Shown here one piece after another: positions 18,495 to 27,324 of a stretch of DNA of 64,000 bases (position 1 is its first letter; each line of letters starts with the position of its first letter). Source of the DNA: Synergistaceae bacterium (GTDB lineage: Bacteria; Synergistota; Synergistia; Synergistales; Aminobacteriaceae); assembly GCA_017443945.1 (NCBI GenBank), contig JAFSXS010000021.1, positions 1-64,000 on the forward strand, written 5' to 3'. The notes under the pieces are model-generated. The model saw only the letters and a list, made by a program, of their open reading frames with translations. It was not told the origin of the DNA and made no database searches. Both the position numbers and the translations under genes were made by a program.

Positions 18495-19082
18495 ATGAAT
18501 ACAGAATTTAATTCAGCGTGGGAATCATTATACGAACAAATTAGAGCCTGCACTAAATGCGATTTATGCAAGTCAAGGACTCAAACTGTCATAGGCTGCG
18601 GGCCGAGAGAAAATTTTAAGTTCGTCATAATCGGTGAAGCTCCCGGAGAAGACGAAGACAAACAGGGGATTCCATTTGTAGGGAAGTCCGGCCAATTGTT
18701 AAATAAAATTCTCGAACGCGCAAATATTGACAGAGATTCAATTTATATAATGAACGTCGTTAAGTGCAGACCCGAAGGCAACAGAACACCGAGCATTAAA
18801 GAAATTATTTCATGCAGCGATTTTCGGGAAGCTCAGTTATTATTATTGCAGCCTTCAATTATTGTAACGATGGGAAATCCCGCGACTCAATCAATTTTAG
18901 GCACAGCAAAAGGCATAACAGGACTTAGGGGCAATTGGGTAGAGTGGCGCGGAGTTCAAATCATGCCGACATTTCACCCAAGCTATTTATTACGGCAAAA
19001 TCCCGACGAATATCAAAGACTCGCAAATGTAGTCTACAGAGATTTTCTAGCAGTTAAAGCAAGACTCGAATCTACGAAATAA
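18495..19082 (+). CDS. udg: family 4 uracil-DNA glycosylase (Fe-S type)
   Basis: A 195-residue DNA repair enzyme that removes uracil from DNA. GEAPGEDED (47-55) is the family 4 active-site block and HPSYLL is the C-terminal motif. Cys19, Cys22, Cys91 and Cys107 have the spacing of the [4Fe-4S] ligands of the Thermus enzyme. It sits between envelope genes, 10 bp after the P-loop gene, with no obvious functional link. No strong ribosome site is visible before the ATG. Confidence 0.94.
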   Translation: MNTEFNSAWESLYEQIRACTKCDLCKSRTQTVIGCGPRENFKFVIIGEAPGEDEDKQGIPFVGKSGQLLNKILERANIDRDSIYIMNVVKCRPEGNRTPSIKEIISCSDFREAQLLLLQPSIIVTMGNPATQSILGTAKGITGLRGNWVEWRGVQIMPTFHPSYLLRQNPDEYQRLANVVYRDFLAVKARLESTK

Positions 19083-19110
19083 ATAATTTATTATTAGGAG
19101 CTGAAAAATT

Positions 19111-19815
19111 TTGACAGATACAACAGAACGAAAGCCTAAACACTTAGCAATTATACTTGACGGAAACGGACGCTGGGCAAAAAAAAGAAATCTACCGCGT
19201 TTAATGGGGCACCGTGCAGGACTGCGAAAACTTGAAGACATGGTCAGACTCGTAAAACGTGAAGGAATAAGATATTTTTCTGTTTACGCGTTCTCGACTG
19301 AAAATTGGAATCGGCCATTAATGGAAGTTACCGGCTTAATGAGTCTATTTCGTTATTACATACGCAGAAAAGTTGACGAGATAAAGTCAGAAGGCGCGAG
19401 AATAAGATTTTGCGGACGTAAAGACAGGCTCCCCGAAGATTTGTTAAAGCAAATGGCATGGGCGGAAGACTACACAGCAGATCAAAAAATTTTAGATTTC
19501 ATTATATGCATTAATTACGGCGGACGTGCTGAAATTCTTGATGCAATTAATTCACTTATCGAATCAGGACACACCGGCCAAGTAACAGAAGAAGATTTGC
19601 GCAGACATTTTTATTTGCCTGATGTCCCCGATCCTGATTTAATAGTCAGAACAAGCGGCGAATTAAGACTCAGCAATTTTTGGTTATGGGAGAGCGCATA
19701 CAGCGAATATTATTTTACTGACATACACTGGCCGGACTTTGACGAGGCGGAATTAAAGAAGGCTTTAAGCGATTACGCAGGGAGGGAGCGTCGTTATGGC
19801 GGGCTTAAGAGTTGA
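19111..19815 (+). CDS. uppS: undecaprenyl diphosphate synthase
   Basis: A 234-residue cis-prenyltransferase extending farnesyl diphosphate to the C55 lipid carrier. The catalytic block LDGNGRWAKKR holds Asp17; later NYGGRAEI and RTSGELRLSNFWLW are conserved. Start is TTG 19111 behind AGGAG. It overlaps cdsA by 20 bp and dxr follows, the usual uppS-cdsA-dxr order. Its product carries precursors for MurA-derived peptidoglycan and the WecA/TagO-like glycan. Confidence 0.97.
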   Translation: MTDTTERKPKHLAIILDGNGRWAKKRNLPRLMGHRAGLRKLEDMVRLVKREGIRYFSVYAFSTENWNRPLMEVTGLMSLFRYYIRRKVDEIKSEGARIRFCGRKDRLPEDLLKQMAWAEDYTADQKILDFIICINYGGRAEILDAINSLIESGHTGQVTEEDLRRHFYLPDVPDPDLIVRTSGELRLSNFWLWESAYSEYYFTDIHWPDFDEAELKKALSDYAGRERRYGGLKS

Positions 19816-20623
19816 TAAAGAATTGCGTTTGCGGACGTTCAGCAGCATTATAATAGCGGGACTCGTTATATTTGCGATTTATACGGGCGGAATGTTTTGG
19901 AAAATTTTAGCGTCGTTTATTGCTCTTGTCTCGCTTGCTGAATATTATAGACTGCTGGGAAGGCTTGAAGGCGTGCGACTCTCTCCGGGTGTGGGATATA
20001 TTTTTTCTTTGATATTCTTGATAGCTTCAATGAGAGAAAATCCGCAGCCGATTGTGTTAGCTATGATTCTTTCTTTGTGCGTGTGCGTTGTATTAATGCT
20101 TGAAATTTTTCGCCGTCAGTCAACTCGAACAAGTTACGCAATTTCTAATACGGGCGGGATAATTTCCGGAGTGCTTTATATTACAGTTCCATGGACGTGT
20201 ATGATTATGCTTCGTGATTATATCGTAGGGCGCGACATGCTGATGACACTTTTTATCTGCACATGGGGCTGTGATGTAGGAGCTTATATCGGCGGAAAAA
20301 CTTTCGGAACTGTCAAATTATGTCCTCATGTAAGCGAAGGGAAAACAGTTCAAGGCTTTGTCGCTGGTATAATCGGAAGTCTTATAGCAGACGCAGGAGC
20401 AATTTATTTTTTCGGGCTGCCGACTTATCCTACGATTTTAATAGGATTCATATGCGGTTTTGCAGGTCAGATCGGAGACTTGGCCGAGTCATTAATAAAG
20501 CGTGAAGCAGGACAGAAAGACTCAGGGCGATTAATTCCAGGTCATGGCGGAATGTTAGACCGTTTCGACAGTATTTTATTTAACGCGCTGTTGACTTATT
20601 TAACATTAAGGGTGATTCTATGA
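19796..20623 (+). CDS. cdsA: phosphatidate cytidylyltransferase
   Basis: A 275-residue membrane enzyme making CDP-diacylglycerol from phosphatidate and CTP. About seven or eight hydrophobic helices are visible. The C-terminal CDS signature DSGRLIPGHGGMLDRFDS is intact. GGGAGG precedes ATG 19796 inside uppS, so translation is coupled. The stop overlaps dxr by 4 bp. Confidence 0.96.
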   Translation: MAGLRVDKELRLRTFSSIIIAGLVIFAIYTGGMFWKILASFIALVSLAEYYRLLGRLEGVRLSPGVGYIFSLIFLIASMRENPQPIVLAMILSLCVCVVLMLEIFRRQSTRTSYAISNTGGIISGVLYITVPWTCMIMLRDYIVGRDMLMTLFICTWGCDVGAYIGGKTFGTVKLCPHVSEGKTVQGFVAGIIGSLIADAGAIYFFGLPTYPTILIGFICGFAGQIGDLAESLIKREAGQKDSGRLIPGHGGMLDRFDSILFNALLTYLTLRVIL

Positions 20624-21729
20624 TTAATTTAGCGATAATCGGAGCTACCGGCAGTGTAGGAAGTTCTGTAATGTCAGTGTGCGAGTCTTGGCCCGATAAA
20701 ATTTGCGTGAAAGCTATTGCAGCTAATTCGAGATCTGATAAATTATTGACTCTCGCGAAAAAATTTAACGTACCAAAAGTTTATGTCTATCAAGAGTCAG
20801 GACAGGCAGGACTTGAGGAAATTGCGAACGATCCCGAAATAAATCATATAGTTTTCTCATCGTCGGGAACTGACGCGATTAAAGCTCTTTGCAGTGCACT
20901 CAAGGCCGGGAAAAATGTATCTCTCGCAAACAAAGAAAGTATTGTAGTCGCGGGAAAATGGGTCATGCCGTTAATAAAGAATCCCGAACAATTACGCCCT
21001 GTCGATAGTGAACATAATGCAATCTGGCAATGTCTTCACGGAGAAAATAAAAAGTTTGTCAGAAAAATTTTTCTCACAGCGTCAGGAGGCCCCTTCAGAA
21101 ATTACACGAGCGAGCAATTAAAAAATGTTACACCCGAAATGGCGTTAAATCATCCTGTTTGGAATATGGGCGCAAAAATTACGATTGACAGTGCGACTCT
21201 CATGAATAAGGGCATAGAATTAATTGAAGCTATGTTCTTGTTCGGACTTGATTCTAATCAGGTTGACGCGTTTATATCGCCGGGGTCATTTGTGCATGGG
21301 TTAATAGAATTTGAAGACGGAAGCGTTAAATTATTGGCTGCTGAACCTGATATGAAGTTGCCTGCTGCGTCCGCTATTTTCTGGCCTGAAAGATTTTTCC
21401 CGTGTGAAAGTTTTAAGCGGCCTGACTTTGTTTCGCACGAGATAAAATTTTTTGAGATCGACGAGTCAAGATTCCCCGCAATGAGAATCGCAAAAGAAGT
21501 TATGCGCACGAAAAAAGCTGCTCCGGCTGTGCTTGTCGGTGCTGATGAAGTTGCAGTAAATTTATTTATGTCCGGGAAAATTAGATTTGTTGACATTCCT
21601 GCATTGGTTGAAGAGACGTTAAATAATTGCGACTTGAGCGAACCTGCGAGTCTTGATGATGCTATAGAAGTTCTTAATCTTGCGAGAATAAAGGCGCGCG
21701 AGATTGCCGGAAAATTTCCCCTCGTTTAA
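20620..21729 (+). CDS. dxr: 1-deoxy-D-xylulose 5-phosphate reductoisomerase
   Basis: A 369-residue NADPH enzyme producing MEP, the committed step of the non-mevalonate isoprenoid pathway that feeds UppS. The nucleotide-binding GATGSVGSS is at 8-16; NKESIV, PVDSEHNA and TASGGPF blocks follow. The chain is a little shorter than the roughly 390-400 residues often seen. ATGA overlap with cdsA. rseP, which commonly follows, is absent; the gene converges on thiN with only about 30 bp between them. Confidence 0.97.
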   Translation: MINLAIIGATGSVGSSVMSVCESWPDKICVKAIAANSRSDKLLTLAKKFNVPKVYVYQESGQAGLEEIANDPEINHIVFSSSGTDAIKALCSALKAGKNVSLANKESIVVAGKWVMPLIKNPEQLRPVDSEHNAIWQCLHGENKKFVRKIFLTASGGPFRNYTSEQLKNVTPEMALNHPVWNMGAKITIDSATLMNKGIELIEAMFLFGLDSNQVDAFISPGSFVHGLIEFEDGSVKLLAAEPDMKLPAASAIFWPERFFPCESFKRPDFVSHEIKFFEIDESRFPAMRIAKEVMRTKKAAPAVLVGADEVAVNLFMSGKIRFVDIPALVEETLNNCDLSEPASLDDAIEVLNLARIKAREIAGKFPLV

Positions 21730-21762
21730 TTCCGGGGGGATAAAAATTTTATTCATTTTCCG

Positions 21763-22392
21763 TTAATGACGAACACGAATCAACAATAAATTTCCTTCGC
21801 GTAAAAAAATTTCTGCGTCAGTGTCAGGGCTTAATACTTCGTTGCTTATTCCGTATTGATATTCAGGAAAAATTTCGGCGTTGTCGAGATTATATTTTGC
21901 GTTCTTGATGTCAATTCCCTTTGCTGTTCCTGAAATATTTATCAGCGAAAAAAATTTACAGCCATATTTGACTCTGACTCGTTCACCTGATGAAATTAAT
22001 TCGCTCTCTGAGTAATCGTCTATAATAATTGCGTGCCTGCCTGCGTTCTTTAACATCATGAGCGCGTAAATGTTCCCTAAAGTGTGATCGAGTCTTCCGC
22101 CTGTAACGCCGATTAATAAAAAATTTTCATAGCCCCGTTTAATTGCTTCTTTGACGGCAAAAATTGAGTCTGTGTCATCTTTTATTACGGGAAGGACTAT
22201 GACATTATTCAAATTTTCGGGCTTGGAGTGCGAGTCAAAATCACCGATAATTAAATCAGGTGCAAATCCCAGCGAGTCAACGTGCTTTAGTCCGCAGTCG
22301 CAATAAATAAAATAGTCGTCAGGAAGCAAATATTTACGAATCAGAGCATAATTTTTTATCTCTGCACCGCCTACTATTACGCAGCGACTCAT
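21763..22392 (-). CDS. thiN: thiamine pyrophosphokinase
   Basis: A 209-residue kinase converting thiamine directly to thiamine diphosphate. Motifs: IIGDFDS, KDDTDS and TGGRLDHTLGN. Because ThiN uses free thiamine rather than TMP, the operon needs a phosphatase for the TMP made by ThiE; the HAD gene upstream may supply it. ThiN overlaps the thiD-tenA gene by 4 bp and is last in the operon. Confidence 0.93.
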   Translation of the reverse strand: MSRCVIVGGAEIKNYALIRKYLLPDDYFIYCDCGLKHVDSLGFAPDLIIGDFDSHSKPENLNNVIVLPVIKDDTDSIFAVKEAIKRGYENFLLIGVTGGRLDHTLGNIYALMMLKNAGRHAIIIDDYSESELISSGERVRVKYGCKFFSLINISGTAKGIDIKNAKYNLDNAEIFPEYQYGISNEVLSPDTDAEIFLREGNLLLIRVRH

Positions 22393-23882
22393 TTATAAGC
22401 GTCTCCCATGTCCCAGAATCCCATTTCATAGAGCGAACAATTTCTAAAGATTTCGGCCAAGTGATTCAATTGCTGTTCGTTATAATCTTTGGCGGCCTTC
22501 TCGATTGCGTTGATTAAAATTTTATTAGTCGCGCAATATTCTTCACCTAAATAACATTTAATCCAGTTCCCATATAAAGCATGATTTACTGAGTCAGGGT
22601 TATTCTTCACGATAGTTTTTGCGATGTCCTCATAACTTAACGCACAGGAAAGAATCGCCGCTAAAATTTCCGGTTCGCCCTCTTCATAAGCGACTCGCAG
22701 CATATATGACGTATAAGAAAGATTCTCGATTGTTCGCGGAGTCGAGTCAATTTCTTCCTGAGTAACGCCTAATTTGCCCATGTAGCCTTTGTGAATATCG
22801 AGTTCTACATTTGCTATAGCCTGAATAACATTTGAGAATAACTGCATAGTCTCAAGTGATTTTGCCTTTGCGACACCGAGCGCGAAAACTTTTGAATACT
22901 CGTTCAAATACATATAGTCCTGAATGATATAGTGCTTGAATTTTTCGGGAGGTAAATTGCCGGTCTCAAGTCCCTTCACAAACGGATGATTATTATATTC
23001 AGGCCAGAAATCAGAGACTGAATCTCTTAAACGTTCGAGCAAATTTTTATAGTTATTCCTGACAGTAAAAGCAGTCCCGTACTTATGAGCAAACCTGTTA
23101 GAAATATTAAATGCGTGATTCATAGGCCCGCAGCCCTTACCGAGATTCAACATTGCCCCTAGTGCGCCGGAAATATAATTTTTCGCAAGCCTTACGGATT
23201 CATCGAGGGTGAAATTTTTTGCGAGGTTTGCTGCTATTGCGCTTGAAAGTGTGCAGCCCGTCCCGTGAGTGTTAGTCGTGTTGATTCTTTTGCCGTAATA
23301 CCATTTATATAAGCCTTTGCCGGTGCATAATAAGTCATTTGCGTCATTAATTGCGTGTCCGCCCTTGAGTAACACTGCACAACCGAATGAGTCATTAATT
23401 TTTTCAGCCGCTTGAATCATGTCAGACTCGTTATTAATCTTCATGCCCGACAAAATTTCAGCTTCCGGAATATTAGGCGTTATGATTGCTGCTAGTGGTA
23501 GTAATTCATCTGCGAGAGTCTTTATTGCATTGTCATTAATTAATTTTGCGCCGCTTGTTGCTACCATGACGGGATCTACGACGATATTGCGCGCTTGATA
23601 TTTCTTCAGAGACTCGGCGATAACGTGAATTAATTGCGAACTTGAGACCATGCCGATTTTCACTGCGTCCGGAAAAATGTCCGTAAAAATTGCGTCTAAC
23701 TGCTTATTCAAGAAATCCGGCGAAGATTCGAGAATCCCTGTAACGCCTAAAGTATTTTGCGCCGTTAATGCAGTAATTGCGCTCATTGCAAAAACGCCGT
23801 TCACTGTCATAGTTTTAATATCAGCTTGGATTCCTGCTCCTCCTGATGAGTCACTGCCTGCGATTGTTAAAGCTGTCTTCAT
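22389..23882 (-). CDS. ThiD-TenA fusion: HMP(-P) kinase plus aminopyrimidine aminohydrolase
   Basis: One 497-residue frame. Residues 1-265 are Thi[17 protein letters not shown] at the N-terminus and the anion-hole [11 protein letters not shown] near 205. Residues from about 280 to the end are TenA-like ([19 protein letters not shown], then [19 protein letters not shown] with the conserved Tyr region, and a late YEMGFWDMG). ThiD phosphorylates HMP twice; TenA hydrolyses salvaged aminopyrimidine to HMP. Together they turn degraded thiamine into HMP-PP. The gene is downstream of the HAD gene in the TPP-riboswitch operon, with a start overlap of about 32 bp. Confidence 0.93.
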   Translation of the reverse strand: MKTALTIAGSDSSGGAGIQADIKTMTVNGVFAMSAITALTAQNTLGVTGILESSPDFLNKQLDAIFTDIFPDAVKIGMVSSSQLIHVIAESLKKYQARNIVVDPVMVATSGAKLINDNAIKTLADELLPLAAIITPNIPEAEILSGMKINNESDMIQAAEKINDSFGCAVLLKGGHAINDANDLLCTGKGLYKWYYGKRINTTNTHGTGCTLSSAIAANLAKNFTLDESVRLAKNYISGALGAMLNLGKGCGPMNHAFNISNRFAHKYGTAFTVRNNYKNLLERLRDSVSDFWPEYNNHPFVKGLETGNLPPEKFKHYIIQDYMYLNEYSKVFALGVAKAKSLETMQLFSNVIQAIANVELDIHKGYMGKLGVTQEEIDSTPRTIENLSYTSYMLRVAYEEGEPEILAAILSCALSYEDIAKTIVKNNPDSVNHALYGNWIKCYLGEEYCATNKILINAIEKAAKDYNEQQLNHLAEIFRNCSLYEMGFWDMGDAYK

Positions 23883-24516
23883 GAAATATATAGCCCTCCT
23901 GAATATAATAATCTGAAATTTTCATTATTTCCATGCGCTTGTGTAAATTAGAATTGTCCTCTACTCCCGCAATAATAAAACCTGCTGACTTGGCCGTCTT
24001 GAGTGCAAATAAAGAATCCTCAAATACTGCGATTTTTGCCGGTTCGAGATTCAAAAATTTTGCACACTCCATAAAAATTTTAGGCTTGTGCTTGTCCGTG
24101 TTGAGCTCCGAGCAAGTAAAGATTTTCGCGAAAAAATTATTTATCTCGTTACGAACTAATGCAGCAGTTAATAAATTTCTGTCGCCCGATGTAGCTATAA
24201 CTTTCGGGATATTATGAGACTCAAGAAATTTTTTGACTCCCGGCTTGAGATTCACTTCATAACGATAAAAATTTTCTATTATCTGCAAGACACCTGATTT
24301 TATCTCACTGACTGTAAACGGCAAATTATATTTATCACGCAAATATAAGCTGCTTTGTTCGAGACTCATGGGATAAAGAATCTCAGCTAAATTTTTTTCC
24401 GGCTGAATGTCGAGCGACTCTAAATATCTTGCGCCTAACTCCTGCCAAATGTGCATAGAGTCTAATAATACCCCGTCAGCGTCAAAGATTATTGCTTTAA
24501 TGCGGGAATCAAGCAA
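23851..24516 (-). CDS. HAD-family phosphatase, candidate TMP phosphatase
   Basis: About 221 residues. The HAD motif [10 protein letters not shown] begins at residue 11, ATSGDR is motif II, and [16 protein letters not shown] is motif IV, a beta-phosphoglucomutase-like layout. The start is taken as TTG 24514-24516, with GGAG seven bases upstream inside thiE; the open frame runs further up to 24576. It is embedded between thiE and thiD-tenA in a riboswitch-controlled operon. Inference: it dephosphorylates thiamine monophosphate so that ThiN can act. In plants a TenA-HAD fusion (TH2) performs this step, which supports the idea. Confidence 0.82.
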   Translation of the reverse strand: MLDSRIKAIIFDADGVLLDSMHIWQELGARYLESLDIQPEKNLAEILYPMSLEQSSLYLRDKYNLPFTVSEIKSGVLQIIENFYRYEVNLKPGVKKFLESHNIPKVIATSGDRNLLTAALVRNEINNFFAKIFTCSELNTDKHKPKIFMECAKFLNLEPAKIAVFEDSLFALKTAKSAGFIIAGVEDNSNLHKRMEIMKISDYYIQEGYIFHEDSFNNRRQ

Positions 24517-25147
24517 AATATTTCTCCGATAATGAGCGTAAATTCTTGGCTGCATCTCTGATATTTTCCTGTGCAAAAATTGCGCTTATCACTGCAACAC
24601 CGGCGATTCCTGAGTCCTTAAGCTCGATTAAATTTTGTGCTGTTATGCCTCCGATAGCTACAACAGGAATTTTTACGGACGAACAAATTTGCGTCAATGC
24701 CTCGTGAGTGATGTCGACCGCGTCAGATTTTGACCCCGTGTGAAAAACTGCTCCTGCTCCGAGATAGTCAGCACCTTTTGACTCGGCGATAATTGCTTCT
24801 TCGGGTGTCCTGACAGAAACGCCCAAAATTTTGTCATGACCGATTAAAGCGCGTACGTTGCCGGCCTCCATATCGCTTTGTCCCACGTGAATCCCGTCTG
24901 CGTTGATTTCCTGCGCCAGCTCTACATCATCATTTATGATAAACGGTATATGAAAATCTTTGCAGAGTGCTTGAATCTCTATTGCTTCACGTTTAAATTC
25001 TTCATGAGATAAATTTTTTTCGCGCAGTTGAACCAGAGTCGCACCTCCCAAAATCGCTTCTTTCACGTCGTCATACAATTTACGGCCATTAAGCCAATAT
25101 CTATCTGTAACGGCATAAAGAACTAAATTTTTTCTATCTAACTTCAT
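24509..25147 (-). CDS. thiE: thiamine-phosphate synthase
   Basis: A 212-residue TIM-barrel enzyme that joins HMP-PP and thiazole phosphate to make TMP. Motifs: YAVTDRYW, VQLREKNL, NDDVELAQEINADGIHVGQSD and GADYLGAGAVFHTGSK. ATG 25147 has AGAGG eight bases upstream and overlaps the thiM end by 14 bp; an upstream in-frame start at 25174 lies deeper inside thiM and is less likely. It follows thiM and precedes the HAD gene. Confidence 0.95.
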   Translation of the reverse strand: MKLDRKNLVLYAVTDRYWLNGRKLYDDVKEAILGGATLVQLREKNLSHEEFKREAIEIQALCKDFHIPFIINDDVELAQEINADGIHVGQSDMEAGNVRALIGHDKILGVSVRTPEEAIIAESKGADYLGAGAVFHTGSKSDAVDITHEALTQICSSVKIPVVAIGGITAQNLIELKDSGIAGVAVISAIFAQENIRDAAKNLRSLSEKYFA

Positions 25148-25949
25148 ATTTTGCGCCTCTGTCAAGTTCTTCACCTGTCATGTTATAAATTGCGTCAATA
25201 ATATTATTGCGATATGTAGAATTTCCGACTCCCTGTTTAAATGCTAATTCACCTGCGAGTCCCATTGCAGAAACGGCGGCGGCTGAGGCTTCTAATTTGT
25301 TATCAGGATTTGCGGCGATAAAAGCTGTCATCATTCCCGATAATTGACACCCTGTGCCGGTGATTCGTCCCATTTCTGCGCGCCCGTTGCGGATGACATA
25401 ACATTTTGACGAATCAGCAACTAAATCAATAGCTCCTGTCAATGCGATAATAGATTTTGACGAGTCAGCAAAATTTTTCACGAAATTAATCATGAAATCA
25501 AGATTTGAATCACTAACAGAGTCGGCCTTGTCAGCGTCAACACCGTGAGTTGTGCCTGAACCTGAAGCGAGAGTCTTAATTTCTGACGCATTACCCCGAA
25601 TGACATCAAATTTTATTTCCTTCATGAGTCTTATAGCTGTATGAGTTCTCAAGCTGCTTGCACCTGCTCCGACGGGATCGAGTAATAAAACGTGTCCGAG
25701 CTCAAATGCTTTAATACCTGCTTTGAACATGCTCGTAATTGTGCGTGAATTAAGAGTCCCGATATTAATATTTAATCCGTTGCAAATGGCTGTAATTTCT
25801 ACTGCGTCATCGGGTTCATCGGCCATTATTGGACTGCCTCCGCAAGCAAGCAATACATTAGCTACATCGTTTACAGTAACATAATTCGTTATATTATGAA
25901 TAAGGGGTGATTTCTCACGCACATTATTTAAACAAGTTCCGAACGACAA
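25134..25949 (-). CDS. thiM: hydroxyethylthiazole kinase
   Basis: A 271-residue kinase that phosphorylates the thiazole moiety for ThiE. The N-terminal HNITNYVTVNDVAN, LLDPVGAGAS and the anion-hole GTGCQLSGM are family signatures. Start is TTG at 25947-25949 behind AAGGAGG. It is the first gene after the TPP riboswitch. The operon has salvage enzymes only (ThiM, ThiD, TenA) and no thiC or thiG in view, so it points to salvage rather than de novo synthesis. Confidence 0.95.
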   Translation of the reverse strand: MSFGTCLNNVREKSPLIHNITNYVTVNDVANVLLACGGSPIMADEPDDAVEITAICNGLNINIGTLNSRTITSMFKAGIKAFELGHVLLLDPVGAGASSLRTHTAIRLMKEIKFDVIRGNASEIKTLASGSGTTHGVDADKADSVSDSNLDFMINFVKNFADSSKSIIALTGAIDLVADSSKCYVIRNGRAEMGRITGTGCQLSGMMTAFIAANPDNKLEASAAAVSAMGLAGELAFKQGVGNSTYRNNIIDAIYNMTGEELDRGAKYEVR

Positions 25950-26000
25950 AATATTTTCCTCCTTAAAGATTTGGGGCTGGCATTTAGACTCTGACTCGTG

Positions 26001-26088
26001 AAGTTCCCTACGCCGGCATTATCCGGATCAGGTTATTATGGTCGGAATGAAAAATATTCCCTCTCAGCCTGTAATACAAGCTCCCATT
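26001..26088 (-). promoter_or_regulatory. TPP riboswitch (THI element)
   Basis: Read on the minus strand: a GGGAGC arm, then GCTGAGAGGG, a variable stem, ACC, CTGATCCGGATAATGCCGG and CGTAGGGAA. These are the conserved pyrimidine- and pyrophosphate-sensing cores of the TPP riboswitch. It lies about 50 bases upstream of the thiM start, in the leader of the thiamine operon. Binding of TPP should lower expression; whether through terminator formation or masking of AAGGAGG was not resolved. Confidence 0.95.
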
Positions 26089-26168
26089 AAAAATTGATTA
26101 TATGAGCAAATTATACGCCTGAAAATATTTTATATGCAAGAAAAAATTTTATCTGAATTATTTTGCGC

Positions 26169-26197
26169 TTGACAGAATACGATAAAAACTGTAAATT
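26169..26197 (+). promoter_or_regulatory. sigma-70-type promoter of cspA
   Basis: TTGACA (26169-26174), a 17-bp spacer and TAAATT (26192-26197). Transcription would start near 26203, leaving a leader of about 60 bases that contains a small GCCC-AAAC-GGGC hairpin before the AGGAGG. Confidence 0.7.
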
Positions 26198-26262
26198 AAC
26201 ACCATCACGCCCAAACGGGCAAGAAATACTTTTTTTATTATTTATCAGGAGGCTTTTTTTTC

Positions 26263-26466
26263 ATGGCACAGGGTACCGTAAAGTGGTTTAACGAGAGCAA
26301 AGGCTACGGCTTTATTACTGCTGACGAAGGCAAAGACGTATTTGTTCACTACAGCGCAATTCAGGGAGAGGGATTCAAGACTCTCAACGAGGGACAAAAA
26401 GTTTCATTCGACATCGTCAACGGAGAGAAAGGTCCTCAGGCTGCTAACGTTGTGAAGCTGTCTTAA
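26263..26466 (+). CDS. cspA: cold-shock protein
   Basis: A 67-residue single cold-shock domain. RNP1 (KGYGFIT) and RNP2 (VFVHYSAI) are both intact, as is the [16 protein letters not shown] start. These proteins bind single-stranded RNA and act as RNA chaperones. AGGAGG precedes the ATG. It is a one-gene unit with its own promoter and terminator; its codons (GAA/AAG/GTT mixes) look like those of a highly expressed gene. Confidence 0.97.
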   Translation: MAQGTVKWFNESKGYGFITADEGKDVFVHYSAIQGEGFKTLNEGQKVSFDIVNGEKGPQAANVVKLS

Positions 26467-26536
26467 AGTAGTCAGTCTCCTGCAATACCGCGAAACTTCG
26501 ATAAAGGCAGCAGATGAAATCACTTTGACACAATTT

Positions 26537-26577
26537 ATGAGGGATCCTGTGAATGCAAGACCCTCATTATTTTTTTG
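26537..26577 (+). terminator. terminator of cspA
   Basis: ATGAGGG (26537-26543) pairs with CCCTCAT (26561-26567), followed by TATTTTTTT. The 70 bases between the cspA stop and this stem hold nothing else recognisable. Confidence 0.85.
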
Positions 26578-26583
26578 CACTGT

Positions 26584-27318
26584 CTAATAATTAACTCTCC
26601 AGAACCATAAACCGCACGCAGGAACAGTCATTGATGAGTCGTTTCGTTCTCCTCCCTGCAATAAATCTTCAAGCCAAGTCAACGGCCTTTTTTGTAATGC
26701 GACTTCGTTAATATTGCCTACAATTATGCGCACCATGTTTGTTAAGAATGATTGAGCTTTAACGCTGATAATAGATAAATTTCCGCGCTGACGAAGCCTC
26801 AATTTGTCAATAGTCCTGTATGAGTCTTCGGGGCATTCACCTTTTCTGCAAAACGCTCTGAAATCGTGCCGGCCTTGAATTAATTCACATGCTTTGCGGG
26901 CTAAATCGAGATTCCATTTTTTTCCTTTGCGCCACCATGCGAAATTATTTAACACCGGCGGACAGACTTGGCCATGATAGATAAAATATTTATATTCTCG
27001 TGATGATGCACTTCTGCGGGCGTTGAAATCGTCAGGAACAGTGAAAATTTTCATGATTCTAATATCTTCAGGGAGATAGAAATTTATTGCGAGTCTCAAT
27101 TTATCGGGCAGAAAAATTTTATCGATATTAAACGATGCAATTTGTCCCCACGCGTTAACGCCTTTGTCTGTACGTCCTGCACCGGTTATTTTTACGTCAT
27201 GGCCTGCAATTTTTGTTAGAGCCTTCTCGATTATTTCCTGAATGCTTAAAGAATCCGGCTGAATTTGCCACCCTGAATAATTTTTCCCGATATAGCTTAC
27301 TTTTGCGGCGTATTTCAT
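26584..27318 (-). CDS. truA: tRNA pseudouridine(38-40) synthase TruA
   Basis: A 244-residue enzyme that makes pseudouridine at positions 38-40 of the tRNA anticodon arm. Catalytic Asp51 lies in GAGRTDKGVNAWGQ. The FNARRSASSREYKYFI and FLTNMVRIIVGN blocks are conserved. Length is normal. It is 6 bp downstream of the GT10 gene and converges on the cspA terminator. Confidence 0.96.
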   Translation of the reverse strand: MKYAAKVSYIGKNYSGWQIQPDSLSIQEIIEKALTKIAGHDVKITGAGRTDKGVNAWGQIASFNIDKIFLPDKLRLAINFYLPEDIRIMKIFTVPDDFNARRSASSREYKYFIYHGQVCPPVLNNFAWWRKGKKWNLDLARKACELIQGRHDFRAFCRKGECPEDSYRTIDKLRLRQRGNLSIISVKAQSFLTNMVRIIVGNINEVALQKRPLTWLEDLLQGGERNDSSMTVPACGLWFWRVNY

Positions 27319-27324
27319 GATTTA

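Noticed and set aside
21721-21765. Terminator between dxr and thiN
   Set aside because: Only a short C-run/G-run pairing is possible, and the fit is too poor to call.
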